The position numbers and the translations under genes are program-made. Below, one piece after another: positions 42,045 through 52,249 of a DNA stretch of 64,000 nt. The notes beneath the pieces were generated by a model, which was not told where the DNA came from, did not search any database, and saw only the letters and a program-made list of their open reading frames with translations. The number at the start of each line of letters is the position of its first letter. Positions within the stretch are counted from its first letter, which is position 1. The DNA is from Paludibaculum sp. GTDB taxonomy: Bacteria > Acidobacteriota > Terriglobia > Bryobacterales > Bryobacteraceae. The stretch lies in NCBI GenBank assembly GCA_029973955.1, contig JARKQJ010000051.1, positions 1 to 64,000 on the forward strand, in the 5' to 3' direction.

Positions 42045-44354
42045 CTATTTTTTGAGAAGCCACACTTCGGCCAGCCGCGAGTGGCGGCGCCAGTTCAGGT
42101 GCTCTTCCCCGGTAGCCTTGTCCCAGGTGAGCACCAGCTTGAAGTCCTTCAGTGCTGAGGCGGGCACGGGGAACTCCTTGTAGTCCGCCATCTCCCTGCC
42201 GTCAATGGTGGGCTGGATCTTTTCGCCGTCGATGCGCAGCAGCGCCTGGCCGTAGCCGGTGGTGCGCACCACGTAAGCCGCGTTCGGATCCAGACCTTCG
42301 TAGACCATCTCCTTCGGCCACAGCGTGACCTGCCAACTGAGGCGGGCACGGCTCTTGCCGTTGTCCCACCACCAGAAGAGCGGGGTGCAATCCTCACCCT
42401 CGCAGTGCGCCACGTGCGGCGCTTTGCGCAGGTTGCCCACGTTGTCGTAGAAGCTGCCTTCGCCGGGGTTCTCCCAGCGGGCCAGTTCCAGGAGGCGCTT
42501 CACCTTGGCGGCCTCGTCCGGCATCTTTCGCACCTTGGCGAATTCGTCCTCCAGCCACCAGCGGTTGTTCAGCGGACTGTCGATGAAGTCGAGCACGGCT
42601 CCGCGCTCGGCGCCGCTGGCGTTGTACTTGTCCACGCTGGTCTGCAGGCCGATGGACTGATACAGCCTGTCGCACAGCTCAATGATGCGCGCACGCAGTT
42701 CAGGGGCGGCGGGGCGGTCTACGGCTTCGTTGAGCGTGGCCGCCGCGGCGGCGATGGCCTTCTCTGAGCCAAGCTGCTGAGCCTGGGCGAGGATCGTGTT
42801 GGCCTTCTCCTCCAGCTCGATGTCCTGGATCAGCCGGCGGCGCACACGGGCGTCGTAGTTCGCGCGCAACAGACACATCTGCCAGCGCCAATTGCCGGCG
42901 AGTTGCGGAGAGCGCTTCTCAAGATCGTTCCAATGACGCAGCGTGGATTCGACTGACCCGTTGGCGACGAGCGAGCCGTTCCAATTCCGCTCGAGCGCGA
43001 GGATCAGGTCGGCAGCCTCCTCCGCGTTTTCAGACGAGAAGAAGTAGCGGCAGTATTCGATGACAACATCGCGCACCGGACGCGACGGATCCCAGGCCAG
43101 CGAACTCCAGAGCACCTTGTTTACGTCGTCATGCACGCCGTCGGAGTAGGAGAGGAAGCCGATACTCATCGCCGCATAGCGGTTGTGAATGGCGGCATAT
43201 TCAAAGGGGCGGGGATTCACGGCTTCGCGGCCCAGGGTGAGCGCGTAGGCCTGATCCCATTCGGGCACTTCATACTGGCTGATCTTGTTGTGCGTCACAT
43301 CCGGATAGAGGCGGATGGGCACTCGGCCGGCGATGCGCGCGTATTCCTTGGGAATGTCCGGACTGGAAGGGCCGTTGACAATGCCGCCGAACCAGGAGGG
43401 CACGCCCTTGTCGATCCACTGGTAAACGAATTCGGCCTTCTTCTCGTCGAAGCCCTGGAGTGAGAGCCAGATCTTGGCTTTGGGGTGGAAGGGCTTCATC
43501 TTCTCGGCGACCTTGGCCAGGTAAGGCAGCATGAGTTCGGGCGGGTTGTCTCCCGGATCGCCGCCCGGCACGAAGATCGCGGTGAGAAACGGCGTGTCGC
43601 GGAAAAGCTGCTCGAACTCAGCCAGGAGCTTCGAGTTCTTTTCCTGGTCGTTGAGATCGTGCGTGATGGGCGTCCACTCCCAGAACTGCTGGCCGTAGCG
43701 CTGGCAGATCTCGCTCATGGCGCGGTTCATCACCGGGCGCGGGATCTTCATCAGCGGATTCTGGCGATTGTCCTGCGAGGGGATGTTCTCAATGGCGTTG
43801 GAGCCGAAGACGGCAAGGTCGCGGATGTACTGTTCGAACTGCGGAATGGTCCACGCATCCCAGGAATTTGCCGTGGTGCGATAGCCGATCTGGTGGCCGC
43901 GCAGCGCGGACTTGGGCGTGGTTTCTATCTGCGTGGCATCGTCGATCGCGAGCTTGCCCTGGCCCCACGCAAGGTGGCGCAGCAGGTAGCCGGTGCCGAA
44001 CAGCGCGCCCGGCGCATCGTTGGCAGCGATCCACACGACGGGCTTTTCGCCTGCCTGTACCTCCACCCGATACCCTTCCGCGCCGGCGCGAACCGCCTGC
44101 GGCTGGCGCGGCCAGCCCGGAACATTCGCGGCTGCTGTGATGGCGATGGCAGGGCCGGCGGCGGGGAAACTGGTCACCACGGGCAGGCGCAGACCGGTAC
44201 GCTTCTCCACCTCCTCGGCGAGCATCTTCGCGGCGGTCTGCTCGGGGGCGGGACGCGTGCCGGGACGCACGACGATGGAGGCCCGGCTGAGATCGAGATT
44301 GGCGGCAAACGAGGCCGAAGCGGCGAGAAACAGGATTCCGACGGTGAAACGCAT
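42045..44354 (-). CDS. exported glycoside hydrolase-like protein
   Basis: A 769-residue exported protein (signal peptide FTVGILFLAASASFAAN). The N-terminal 130 residues match the alpha/beta domain found before catalytic barrels of GH20, GH67 and related families (MLAEEVEKRTGLRLPVV, WIAANDAPGALFGTGYLLRH). A barrel-like region follows (SALRGHQIGYR, NAIENIPSQ, FWEWTPITHDL, AIFVPGGDPGDNPPEL), then a helical region and a C-terminal beta domain. I could not fix the family or the catalytic residues. It probably acts on plant-type glycans given its surroundings. Confidence 0.62.
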   Translation of the reverse strand: MRFTVGILFLAASASFAANLDLSRASIVVRPGTRPAPEQTAAKMLAEEVEKRTGLRLPVVTSFPAAGPAIAITAAANVPGWPRQPQAVRAGAEGYRVEVQAGEKPVVWIAANDAPGALFGTGYLLRHLAWGQGKLAIDDATQIETTPKSALRGHQIGYRTTANSWDAWTIPQFEQYIRDLAVFGSNAIENIPSQDNRQNPLMKIPRPVMNRAMSEICQRYGQQFWEWTPITHDLNDQEKNSKLLAEFEQLFRDTPFLTAIFVPGGDPGDNPPELMLPYLAKVAEKMKPFHPKAKIWLSLQGFDEKKAEFVYQWIDKGVPSWFGGIVNGPSSPDIPKEYARIAGRVPIRLYPDVTHNKISQYEVPEWDQAYALTLGREAVNPRPFEYAAIHNRYAAMSIGFLSYSDGVHDDVNKVLWSSLAWDPSRPVRDVVIEYCRYFFSSENAEEAADLILALERNWNGSLVANGSVESTLRHWNDLEKRSPQLAGNWRWQMCLLRANYDARVRRRLIQDIELEEKANTILAQAQQLGSEKAIAAAAATLNEAVDRPAAPELRARIIELCDRLYQSIGLQTSVDKYNASGAERGAVLDFIDSPLNNRWWLEDEFAKVRKMPDEAAKVKRLLELARWENPGEGSFYDNVGNLRKAPHVAHCEGEDCTPLFWWWDNGKSRARLSWQVTLWPKEMVYEGLDPNAAYVVRTTGYGQALLRIDGEKIQPTIDGREMADYKEFPVPASALKDFKLVLTWDKATGEEHLNWRRHSRLAEVWLLKK

Positions 44355-44417
44355 GTCCTTTCCAATATCGCACCCCGCGCTTCCCAGCCGCGAATGAACG
44401 CAACTTCACCAGTGTTA

Positions 44418-45370
44418 CTAGAACAACAGATTGGCTCCGAAATCGGGGGTGCGGCCCTGCCGGATCTCAGCCTTCCACGCATCCAGCCTGCCTCGATCCA
44501 GCTTCCAGAACTCGCCGCAGAGATCCAGGTATTGGGTAACAGTGCCGGCCTCCCCGACGGCCAGCAGGTCCCGGGCCAGGGCCATATTGGGGCCGAACGA
44601 GTTCAACTGCGGAGATCCGGGCGTCTTCCCAGCGGCCAGCAGGAATTGCTTGGCTTTCTCCACATCACCCTGATGAAGCGCTACCCGCCCAAGCACCACA
44701 TTGCCCTGATGGATGGAGTTGCCAGGGCTCCACCCACGGGGCTCCGCGGTAGCCAGTGCTAGAAGTTCAGCACCGTGCTCGGCAGCTTTTGTGTACTCGC
44801 CGGATTCATACGCAGCCTTGGCGGCATCCGCCAGCAGCGACGGCCGGGCCCCGGCGGCGCCTTCCACCCCAGGGCCGCCTCCAGACGGCTGTACGCCTTG
44901 GCACGGAGCATCGCCGCGGTTGCCTGGTCTCGTGCACGCCGCGCCTGGAAGGTGTAGTTCTGGGCCAGGCTCATAGCCACCATGACGGACTGCGGGTCCT
45001 TCGCCATCGCACGCTCAAACAGGCCACCCGCTTTTTCGAGTTCCGAATTGTTGAAGAACCGGCCCGCATTCGCCAACGCCGCTGCGCTGGCTTCCTTCGT
45101 GGAGACCACCTGGTCCCAGGCCGCCGCGACCTGGGCGTAGCCGGGAGGGTCCACCACGGCATGAATGAAGCTGTCAGGACTTCCGGCCAGCGGATCATCC
45201 GGGAAATGCTGCACCAGCCAGAGAATGTGACCGCGGCGCTCGTCCTTGAATTTCCAGATGGACCCAGATTGCGCCGCCGCGCGGGAGTAGTAGCTGATGA
45301 GCGCGGTGCGCGCGCTCCTGTCGTCCGGGTTGGCCTTCAGCGAATACTTTAGTCGCGGCGGGGGGCGGGG
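44418..45370 (-). pseudogene. frameshifted, 5'-truncated TPR protein gene
   Basis: Two minus-strand frames join into one TPR protein. The upstream frame (45370 to about 44870) reads SLKANPDDRSARTAL, GHILWLVQHFPDDPLAGSPD and AGGLFERAMAKDPQSVMVAM. The downstream frame (about 44867 to 44418) continues with SLLADAAKAAYESGEYTKAA, VVLGRVALHQGDVEKAKQFL and FGPNMALARDLL. The shift lies around 44850-44880 in a GC-rich run. Upstream, an in-frame stop at 45371-45373 precedes any ATG, so the N-terminus and signal peptide are missing. The GH31 gene starts on the other strand right behind it. A sequencing error could explain the shift but not the missing start. Confidence 0.7.
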
Positions 45371-45428
45371 TCAAGGGCCGGCACGGCAGTTGACGCCGGG
45401 CTCGCCTTGCTTCAAGATCGGTGTTTCT

Positions 45429-48400
45429 ATGTTTCAGATCCGTGCCTCCGCTTTGCCCGTCGTCTTCTGTTCGTTGGCGTGGGCCGCGCCTCCGGCATGC
45501 TCGTCGTTCCGCGTGGAGGGCAGCGCGGTGCTGATCTCCTGCGAGGGCGGCAGAGTGGTCCGGCTGCAGGCGGAAACTCCGGCTCTGCTGCGCGTGCGGG
45601 TCTCTCCGGACGGCGAGTTCCCACTGCCCTTGACGGTGCGCTGGGGCTTCATCAAAGACGATTGGCCGGCGGTACGCGTCACCGCGCGCGATGAAGGAGC
45701 GAGCATTCACATCCAGACCGGCGAACTGCAGGTAGTGGCAGACAAGAAGCCGTTCGCTCTGAGGGTGCTCGATGCGCAGGGCCGGGAGATATTCCGCCAA
45801 ATCGGAGACTCCGAATTCGCCATGCAGCCCGACGAGCACTTTTATGGATTGGGCTTTCAGCGCACCGCGTTGGATGTCCGCGGCAAGAAGCTGCAATGGT
45901 GGCGCGCGTTCCGCTCCGGCGAGGCCACCGTGCCCTTCTTTCTCAGCACCCGCGGCTACGGCTTCTACTCGAACAACACGTTCCGCCACGTATTCGATTT
46001 CACCGGCACCGATCGCTACAATGTGACGGCCGATGGCGGCCAGCAGGACTATTACCTCTTCCACGGACCGTCGTTCAAACGCATTCTGGATCTCTACACG
46101 CAGCTCACCGGCCGGCCCTGGCTGGCGCCGCGCTGGGCGCTGGGCATCGGCTATCAGTCGCGTTACCTCATCGAGCAGGATGGCGTGATCCAAATAGCGC
46201 GCGGCTTCCGCCGCGAGGACATACCCATCGATTGGATCGGGCTGGAGCCCGGCTGGGAAGACGTGCCCTACCGGATGAAGTGGAATTGGAGCCCCAAGCG
46301 CTTCCCTGCCCCGGACGCCATGATCCAGGAACTCGCCGGGATGGGCATCAAGATGGGGCTTTGGGAATCCGGCGACGCGCCGAAGAGCGGCTACACGGAC
46401 GAGTCCGTGCGCAAGGAGTGGTACCGCCCCCGCATCGATGCGGCAATCAAGAAGGGCATCAAATTCTTCAAGCAGGACGACCCCTATCCGCGCATGATCA
46501 GCAGCCAGGAGATGCTCGAACCCGAATTGAACAAGAGCCTGGGCGGCTCTGGCGTATTTTCACCAGCAGAGATGAACAACCTCACCAACTCGCTCTACAG
46601 CGAGACGGCGATGAAGGAGTATGCGCGCGTCACCGGCGAACGCACGATGATCATGTTCAACGGCTACAATTCGTCGATCGCCTCGCACCGCTGGCCCTTC
46701 ACTTGGGAGGCCGACTTTCCGCTGGGCACCGGGGCGCTGAGCGCGAGCCTCTCCGGCCACTCCCTGGTGAGCACTCGGGACCGCAACGAAGCTACCGATG
46801 GCATCCACGTCGGCTACCTCGCGCCGTTCGTCTATCTCGAGTCCTGGGCCTATTACAAAGAGCCCTGGCTCTATTCCGAGAAGCTGCTCGACATGAACCG
46901 CTACTATGCCAAGCTGCGCTACCGGCTGATTCCGTACCTGTACGCGTCGGCGCGCCAGTCAGTGGACGCAGGCCTGCCCGTGATGCGGCCCATGCTGCTG
47001 GAGTTTCAGAACGACCGCGAGACGCTCAACCTGTCGTCGCAGTTCATGATCGGCGACTCGCTACTGGTAGGCTCCGCCACGGCCAAACTCACCAGCGGCG
47101 CGGAACAGCTCACCCCGGAAAAGGCCAAGGCCGAAATGGGCGGCACGCCGCAAATCTATCTACCCAAGGGCCGCTGGTACGACTTCTGGACCGGGCAGGC
47201 CGTGGAGAGTGCGGGCGAATGGCGTAAGGCATCGTGGCCCAAGGAGGCCGGCGGACCATTGTGGGTGCGGGGTGGAGCGATTCTGCCCATGGGCCCGGTG
47301 ACGCAATTCGAGGGGCAGGAGCCACTGGAAGTAGTGCGGCTGGACGTCTACCCTGAGGGTCTCTCGAAGGCCGTGGTCTATGAGGACGACGGGCGCACGT
47401 ACAAGTACAAAGACGGCGCGTTCGCAAAGACGGAAGTGACGGCCGAGGAGCGGCGTGGCGGGTTGCGAATCGCCATCGGCGCGCGCCAGGGCACCTTCGA
47501 ACGAATGCCGGCGAGGCGCGGATATCTCGTGAGCGTACACACGACAATGACGCCCACCTCGGTGCTGGCCGCCGGCAAGCGCCTGCCCCAGGCGAACTCG
47601 AAGGATCACCTGCTGTATGCGACGTCCGCCGCGGGCTGGAGCTATGAAGGCGGCACACTTTGGATCAAGCCGGCGGCAGGCTGGCACTACGGGTATGACG
47701 AGCGCGGCGCGGGCAAGGACGTGGACCGCGACACGCCCGTGTGGGACGCAGGCGCCGCGGCTGAGGCGATGGCCGTGACGCTGGACATCAAGCTGGTCCC
47801 CACGGTGGAGAAGAAGCCGGTGTTCGGCCCGCCCACCGAGATCAGCCTCGATGCAGCGCACAGTCTGCTGGTGGCGGACTCGAAGAGCGCCACGGAAATC
47901 ACCGCCACGGTGCGGGACTCCGCGCAACGCCGCGTCCACGCCGGCAGCACGGCAGTCCACTTCGAAGTGCAAGGCCCGGCCCTGCTGAGCTGTGGCGCGA
48001 AGAGCTGCGAGGTGAAAGCCGCAAACGGCGAGGCGAAGCTTCACGTGCGGGCCACTGACGGAGTGGGTCCGATCCGCGTGCTGGCCTCTGCCGCCGGGCT
48101 GAAGTCCGCGCAAGCGACCGTCACCGCCGTGACCGGCAAACTCCGCCTGCAGGCAAGCCCGCCGGAGCGCGTGAAGCTGAACTCGGACGGCGCATGGCTG
48201 CCGCTCCGCATCACCATCTATGCCACGGTACAGTCCGGCGGACAGCGTGTGAAGTCGGCCAGCACGAAGGTCCGTCTCCATGTGACGGGCGGCTCCGGCA
48301 AGGTGCCGGAAGACCTGGAAGTGGAAGCCGAGGAGGGCATCGCGGTCTTCCCCAACATCTTCTTCGAGAAACCGCCAAACTATGTAGTGCACGTCTCCGG

Positions 48401-48437
48401 GCCAGGCCTGAAGCCGGCGCAGATTCCGGTTTTCTAG
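45429..48437 (+). CDS. exported GH31-family glycoside hydrolase
   Basis: A 1002-residue exported enzyme (signal ALPVVFCSLAWAAPPACS). An N-terminal beta-sandwich (FRVEGSAVLISCEGG) is followed by the GH31 barrel: WLAPRWALGIGYQSRY, DIPIDWIGLEPGWED, GIKFFKQDDPYPR with the probable nucleophile Asp350 or Asp351, FPLGTGALSASLSGHS, and the proximal C-terminal domain YLPKGRWYDFWTG. Beyond the usual end (about 800) are two Ig-like modules (SATEITATVRDSAQRRVHAG; ARLHV-like strands). GH31 includes alpha-glucosidases and alpha-xylosidases, and the active-site context does not settle which. It heads a gene string with GH28, GH29 and TIM-barrel proteins, starting at the ATG at 45429. Confidence 0.85.
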   Translation: MFQIRASALPVVFCSLAWAAPPACSSFRVEGSAVLISCEGGRVVRLQAETPALLRVRVSPDGEFPLPLTVRWGFIKDDWPAVRVTARDEGASIHIQTGELQVVADKKPFALRVLDAQGREIFRQIGDSEFAMQPDEHFYGLGFQRTALDVRGKKLQWWRAFRSGEATVPFFLSTRGYGFYSNNTFRHVFDFTGTDRYNVTADGGQQDYYLFHGPSFKRILDLYTQLTGRPWLAPRWALGIGYQSRYLIEQDGVIQIARGFRREDIPIDWIGLEPGWEDVPYRMKWNWSPKRFPAPDAMIQELAGMGIKMGLWESGDAPKSGYTDESVRKEWYRPRIDAAIKKGIKFFKQDDPYPRMISSQEMLEPELNKSLGGSGVFSPAEMNNLTNSLYSETAMKEYARVTGERTMIMFNGYNSSIASHRWPFTWEADFPLGTGALSASLSGHSLVSTRDRNEATDGIHVGYLAPFVYLESWAYYKEPWLYSEKLLDMNRYYAKLRYRLIPYLYASARQSVDAGLPVMRPMLLEFQNDRETLNLSSQFMIGDSLLVGSATAKLTSGAEQLTPEKAKAEMGGTPQIYLPKGRWYDFWTGQAVESAGEWRKASWPKEAGGPLWVRGGAILPMGPVTQFEGQEPLEVVRLDVYPEGLSKAVVYEDDGRTYKYKDGAFAKTEVTAEERRGGLRIAIGARQGTFERMPARRGYLVSVHTTMTPTSVLAAGKRLPQANSKDHLLYATSAAGWSYEGGTLWIKPAAGWHYGYDERGAGKDVDRDTPVWDAGAAAEAMAVTLDIKLVPTVEKKPVFGPPTEISLDAAHSLLVADSKSATEITATVRDSAQRRVHAGSTAVHFEVQGPALLSCGAKSCEVKAANGEAKLHVRATDGVGPIRVLASAAGLKSAQATVTAVTGKLRLQASPPERVKLNSDGAWLPLRITIYATVQSGGQRVKSASTKVRLHVTGGSGKVPEDLEVEAEEGIAVFPNIFFEKPPNYVVHVSGPGLKPAQIPVF

Positions 48438-48469
48438 CCGAACCACTTTTCTAGACAAGGAAGACAAAG

Positions 48470-49891
48470 ATGCTTTTCAGATGGATGGCCGCGGCCGCCC
48501 TGCTCGCAGCAAGCCTATCCGCCCAGACGCTCTTCACCAATGCCGCCGATTTCGGCTTCAAGCCCGAAGCCACGGGCATGGAGAACGCCCGCGCGCTGCA
48601 GAAGGCCGTGGACCGCGGCGGCACCATCGTCGTCAGCCACCCCGGCACCTACCTGATCGCGGACACGGTGCTGCTGGGCAGCCACACCTCGCTCATCTTC
48701 GGCAACAACGTCTTCCTCAAAAAGGTGGCGGAACAGGGGCCGTTCACGCACGTTCTGCTGAACAAAGGCGCGCTCACCAAGACGTGGGACGAGAACATCA
48801 CCGTGAGCGGCCTCCAGATCATCGTCAACGGCGTGGACGTGCGCAACTGGAAAGTCTACGGCCTGCACGGCCAGATCGCCTTCTTCTATGTGAAGGATCT
48901 GAAGATCGAACGCTTCCGCAGCCTGGACCTCGGCCGCCTGCAGTACGGCATTCACGTCTGCACCTTCGAAGACATCCTCATCGACGACGTCATCATCAAG
49001 GGCGCCAAGGACGGGGTGCACCTCGGCCGCGGCCGCCGCTTCACCATCCGCAACGGCGTCTTTGAGACCGGTGACGACGCCGTGGCCCTCAACGCGCACG
49101 ACTACTCCGTGGGCAACCCCGAACTCGGATGGATCGAAGACGGCCTCGTCGAAAACATGCACGACCTCTCCAACCCCGACCGCGAAATCGGCTACTTCTG
49201 CCGCATCCTCGCCGGCGCGTGGGTGGACTGGCACGAGGGCATGGAAGTGCAGCAGTCCGACACCGTCGTCTCCGGGGGCCGCCTCTACCGAGTGCAGATG
49301 AGCCCGGACGGCAAGGTGTTCAAATCCACCACGCGGCCCACACACACCAGCGGCGCCGTGGTGCTGGACGGCATCAACTGGGGCGTTGTCCAGGACGACG
49401 TCACCTACACCGCCGGCGTCCGCAACGTCACGTTCCGCGACATCTATCTTTCCAAACCCCGCGTCGGTTTCTCCATCCACTACGACAACGACCGTTACAG
49501 CCGCTCCTACTACCCCGGCGCCGAGGTCCCGCGCCAGGAGAACATCCTGCTCGACAACGTGCGCGTCCTGTTCGACAAGCCCGTCGACCTGATCCAGATC
49601 AAGACGCCCGTCGACGTCGTCACCGTCGTCAACTCCGCCCTCCGCAACAACGGCGTGGCCTTTTACAGCAACAAGGCCATGCAGGACTACGGCCGCACGC
49701 GCCTCAACTTCGTCGGCTGCAACTTCGCCGGCGCGCCGGGCCAGAAACTGGTGATCAACCGCGTGCCCGGCAAAGTGATCTCGCTCAAGACCTCATCGAG
49801 CGTCGAAATGAGAGACGGCTTCACCGCCGCCGTAGCCGCCGGCGAAGGCTCCATCCAGGTGGACTCCGACCTCACCGGCCTCCGCAAGTGA
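48470..49891 (+). CDS. exported right-handed beta-helix hydrolase, GH28-like
   Basis: A 473-residue protein with a signal peptide (MAAAALLAASLSAQ). Parallel beta-helix coils are evident from repeats such as NITVSGLQIIVNGVDV, FEDILIDDVIIKGAKDGVHL and RFTIRNGVFETGDDAVALN. The GDDAVALN motif (Asp202, Asp203) matches the catalytic Asp pair of polygalacturonase-like GH28 enzymes; the expected His motif further on is not clear. It may be a pectin or rhamnogalacturonan hydrolase. AAGGAAGACAAAG precedes the ATG, 32 bp after the GH31 stop, so the genes are likely one transcript. Confidence 0.75.
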   Translation: MLFRWMAAAALLAASLSAQTLFTNAADFGFKPEATGMENARALQKAVDRGGTIVVSHPGTYLIADTVLLGSHTSLIFGNNVFLKKVAEQGPFTHVLLNKGALTKTWDENITVSGLQIIVNGVDVRNWKVYGLHGQIAFFYVKDLKIERFRSLDLGRLQYGIHVCTFEDILIDDVIIKGAKDGVHLGRGRRFTIRNGVFETGDDAVALNAHDYSVGNPELGWIEDGLVENMHDLSNPDREIGYFCRILAGAWVDWHEGMEVQQSDTVVSGGRLYRVQMSPDGKVFKSTTRPTHTSGAVVLDGINWGVVQDDVTYTAGVRNVTFRDIYLSKPRVGFSIHYDNDRYSRSYYPGAEVPRQENILLDNVRVLFDKPVDLIQIKTPVDVVTVVNSALRNNGVAFYSNKAMQDYGRTRLNFVGCNFAGAPGQKLVINRVPGKVISLKTSSSVEMRDGFTAAVAAGEGSIQVDSDLTGLRK

Positions 49892-49947
49892 ACCCGCAAT
49901 CGCGATATGTTGGAATCCCGCGCCCCGGCGCGGCCTGTGAGGTTCTC

Positions 49948-51408
49948 ATGAGATTCTGTTGCGCACTCCTGCTCTGCCTGGCCAGCCTCAGCGGCCAGAC
50001 CTATCAGCCCAATTGGGATTCCATCGACAAGCGGCCCATGCCCAAGTGGTTCACCGACGCCAAATTCGGCATCTTCATCCACTGGGGCGTCTACGCCGTG
50101 CCGGCCTACGCGCCGGTGATCCCCGGCAAGCTCGCCTACTCCGAGTGGTACTGGAACGCGATGACCAACGGCCGCGATAACCCCAAGGCCAACGCCGTGC
50201 AGAAGGGCACCTGGGAGTTCCACCAGAAGGTCTACGGCGCCAACTTCGACTACAAGGATTTCGCGCCGCAGTTCAAGGCCGAACTCTACGATCCCGACCA
50301 CTGGGCCGACGTCTTCGCGCGCTCTGGCGCAAAGTACGTCGCGCTCACGTCGAAGCATCATGAAGGCTTCACACTGTGGCCGAACCAGCACGCGTCGCAG
50401 TCCTGGGGACGGCCCTGGAACGCCATGGAAGTCGGCCCGCACCGCGACATCCTGGGCGACCTCACCGACGCCGTCCGCCGCAAGGGCCTCAAGATGGGTT
50501 ACTACTATTCGCTCTACGAGTGGTACAACCCCATCTGGAAAACCGACAAGCCGCGCTACATCCGCGAACACATGGTGCCGCAGTTCAAGGAACTCGTTAC
50601 GCGCTACAAGCCCTCCATCATCTTCAGCGATGGCGAATGGGACCTCACCTCCGCCGAATGGGGCACCCCTGCGCTGATGGCGTGGCTTTTCAACGAATCG
50701 CCCGTCAAAGACGAAGTGGTCATCAACGATCGCTGGGGGAAAGAGTCCCGCCACAAGCACGGCGGCTATTGGACCACCGAATATACGCCCGGCATGGCCA
50801 GTGGCGCGCATCCCTGGGAAGAGAACCGCGGCATGGGCTTCAGCTACGGCTACAATCGCGCCGAGCAATTGAAGCACTACCATACGGGCCGCGAACTCGT
50901 CGTGATGCTCGTCGACATCGTCAGCCGCGGCGGCAACCTCCTGCTCGACATCGGCCCCGATGCCGACGGCACCATTCCCGTCGTCATGGAGCAGCGTCTC
51001 ATCGAGATCGGAGACTGGCTGAAGGTGAACGGTGAGGCCATCTACGGCACTACCACATGGAAGACCTCGCGCCAGTGGAGCGCCGGCGAAGTGCCCAAAG
51101 TCGACTACAACAAGGAGTACGAATCCGACTACGACGTCACCAAGCTCGCCGCCAAGCCCGCCGCCGGCAAAGCCGGCATCGAGGCGTTCTTCACCGCCAA
51201 GGGTGACGACGTCTTCGCAATCCTCCCCCGCTGGCCCGGCAAGAAGTTCGTCGTGAAGGATCTGCCTGGCGTGAGCAAGGCCTCGCTGCTCGGTACCAGC
51301 ACCTCTCTGAAGGTGAAGAAGACCAGCGGCGGCGTGGAAGTGGCACTGCCCGAGTTGCCGGAAGAACTGCTCGCCCAGCCGGCCTGGGTTCTCAAGCTGA
51401 GCAAATGA
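49948..51408 (+). CDS. exported GH29 alpha-L-fucosidase
   Basis: A 486-residue exported enzyme (signal FCCALLLCLASLSGQ). GH29 features include WFTDAKFGIFIHWGVYAVPA near the N-terminus, KYVALTSKHHEGFTLWPNQH, DLTDAVRRKGLKMGYYYSLY, and the nucleophile Asp228 in IIFSDGEWD. A C-terminal beta-sandwich follows. It releases L-fucose from glycans such as xyloglucan or mucin-like sugars. The ATG at 49948 is chosen because the signal peptide starts there; the open frame extends far upstream without family sequence. Its stop overlaps the next gene (ATGA). Confidence 0.9.
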   Translation: MRFCCALLLCLASLSGQTYQPNWDSIDKRPMPKWFTDAKFGIFIHWGVYAVPAYAPVIPGKLAYSEWYWNAMTNGRDNPKANAVQKGTWEFHQKVYGANFDYKDFAPQFKAELYDPDHWADVFARSGAKYVALTSKHHEGFTLWPNQHASQSWGRPWNAMEVGPHRDILGDLTDAVRRKGLKMGYYYSLYEWYNPIWKTDKPRYIREHMVPQFKELVTRYKPSIIFSDGEWDLTSAEWGTPALMAWLFNESPVKDEVVINDRWGKESRHKHGGYWTTEYTPGMASGAHPWEENRGMGFSYGYNRAEQLKHYHTGRELVVMLVDIVSRGGNLLLDIGPDADGTIPVVMEQRLIEIGDWLKVNGEAIYGTTTWKTSRQWSAGEVPKVDYNKEYESDYDVTKLAAKPAAGKAGIEAFFTAKGDDVFAILPRWPGKKFVVKDLPGVSKASLLGTSTSLKVKKTSGGVEVALPELPEELLAQPAWVLKLSK

Positions 51409-52220
51409 CGCCCGCTGCCTTGGCACGGACTCTTGCACTCTGGCTGCTGGCAGGCTCGCTCCTGCCGGCAGCCGACCTCCCGCTCTACGTCTTTGACAAC
51501 GGCACCGGCCGCGGCGTGCTCAGCTATGAAGATCAGGCCGAGCTGGCCAGACGCACCGGCTACGCCGGCATCTTCTACTCCGGCACCAAGGACATCCCGC
51601 AAGTGCTGGCCGCTCATCAGAAGCGCGGCCTCAAGCTGGTCGGCATCTACACCGGCATGAACGTCTCCGACGCCAAGCCCGGCTACGACCCCGGCCTGCC
51701 CGCCGCCATCCAGCAACTCAAAGGCAGCGGAGCGCTCATTGCGTTCACCATCAACGGCAAGTCCGAACAGGGCGACGAAGTTGCTCTGCCTGTGCTGCGC
51801 GAGGTCGCGGACATGGCCGCCGCCGCGGGCCTTCAGGTGGCGCTCTACCCGCACTACGGCTTCCATGTGGCGCGCATTGAAGATGGCCTGCGACTGATCA
51901 GCAAGGCTTGCCGCCCCAACGTGGGCCTGGTCTTCAATCTCTGCCATTGGCTGCGCGGCGGCGACGAAGCCAACATGGCGCAGCGCCTGAAGGAAGCGCT
52001 GCCTTACACCAAACTGGTAAGCGTCAACGGCGCCGATCACGAAGGCGATTGGGACAAGCTCATCCAGCCCTTGGACCGCGGCTCGTTCGACGTGCGCGGC
52101 TTCGTCAAAGCCTTCCGCGACCTCGGCTACTCGGGCCCCTTCGGCCTGCAGTGCTACAACGTGCCGGGCGATCGCGAAGAGAATCTGGTCCGCTCCATTA
52201 AGGCCTGGCGGGCGTTTTAG
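51405..52220 (+). CDS. exported xylose-isomerase-like TIM-barrel protein
   Basis: A 271-residue protein whose ATG overlaps the fucosidase stop. A signal peptide (LALWLLAGSLLPAAD) precedes a sugar-phosphate isomerase/epimerase (AP endonuclease 2) TIM barrel: ELARRTGYAGIFYSG, GLKLVGIYTGMNV, LPVLREVADMAAAAGLQVAL, VGLVFNLCHWLRGGDE, and LVSVNGADHEGDWDKLIQPL. Members isomerise or epimerise sugars with a divalent metal. The coupling to a fucosidase suggests action on a released sugar outside the cytoplasm, though this has not been shown. The substrate is unknown. Confidence 0.78.
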   Translation: MTPAALARTLALWLLAGSLLPAADLPLYVFDNGTGRGVLSYEDQAELARRTGYAGIFYSGTKDIPQVLAAHQKRGLKLVGIYTGMNVSDAKPGYDPGLPAAIQQLKGSGALIAFTINGKSEQGDEVALPVLREVADMAAAAGLQVALYPHYGFHVARIEDGLRLISKACRPNVGLVFNLCHWLRGGDEANMAQRLKEALPYTKLVSVNGADHEGDWDKLIQPLDRGSFDVRGFVKAFRDLGYSGPFGLQCYNVPGDREENLVRSIKAWRAF

Positions 52221-52249
52221 GGAACCGGAATGGCGGCGAGGTGCGTCAG

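Noticed and set aside
49129..49947. N-terminal extension of the fucosidase frame
   Set aside because: It overlaps the GH28-like gene in another frame, is Arg/His-rich, and precedes the signal peptide that must be N-terminal.
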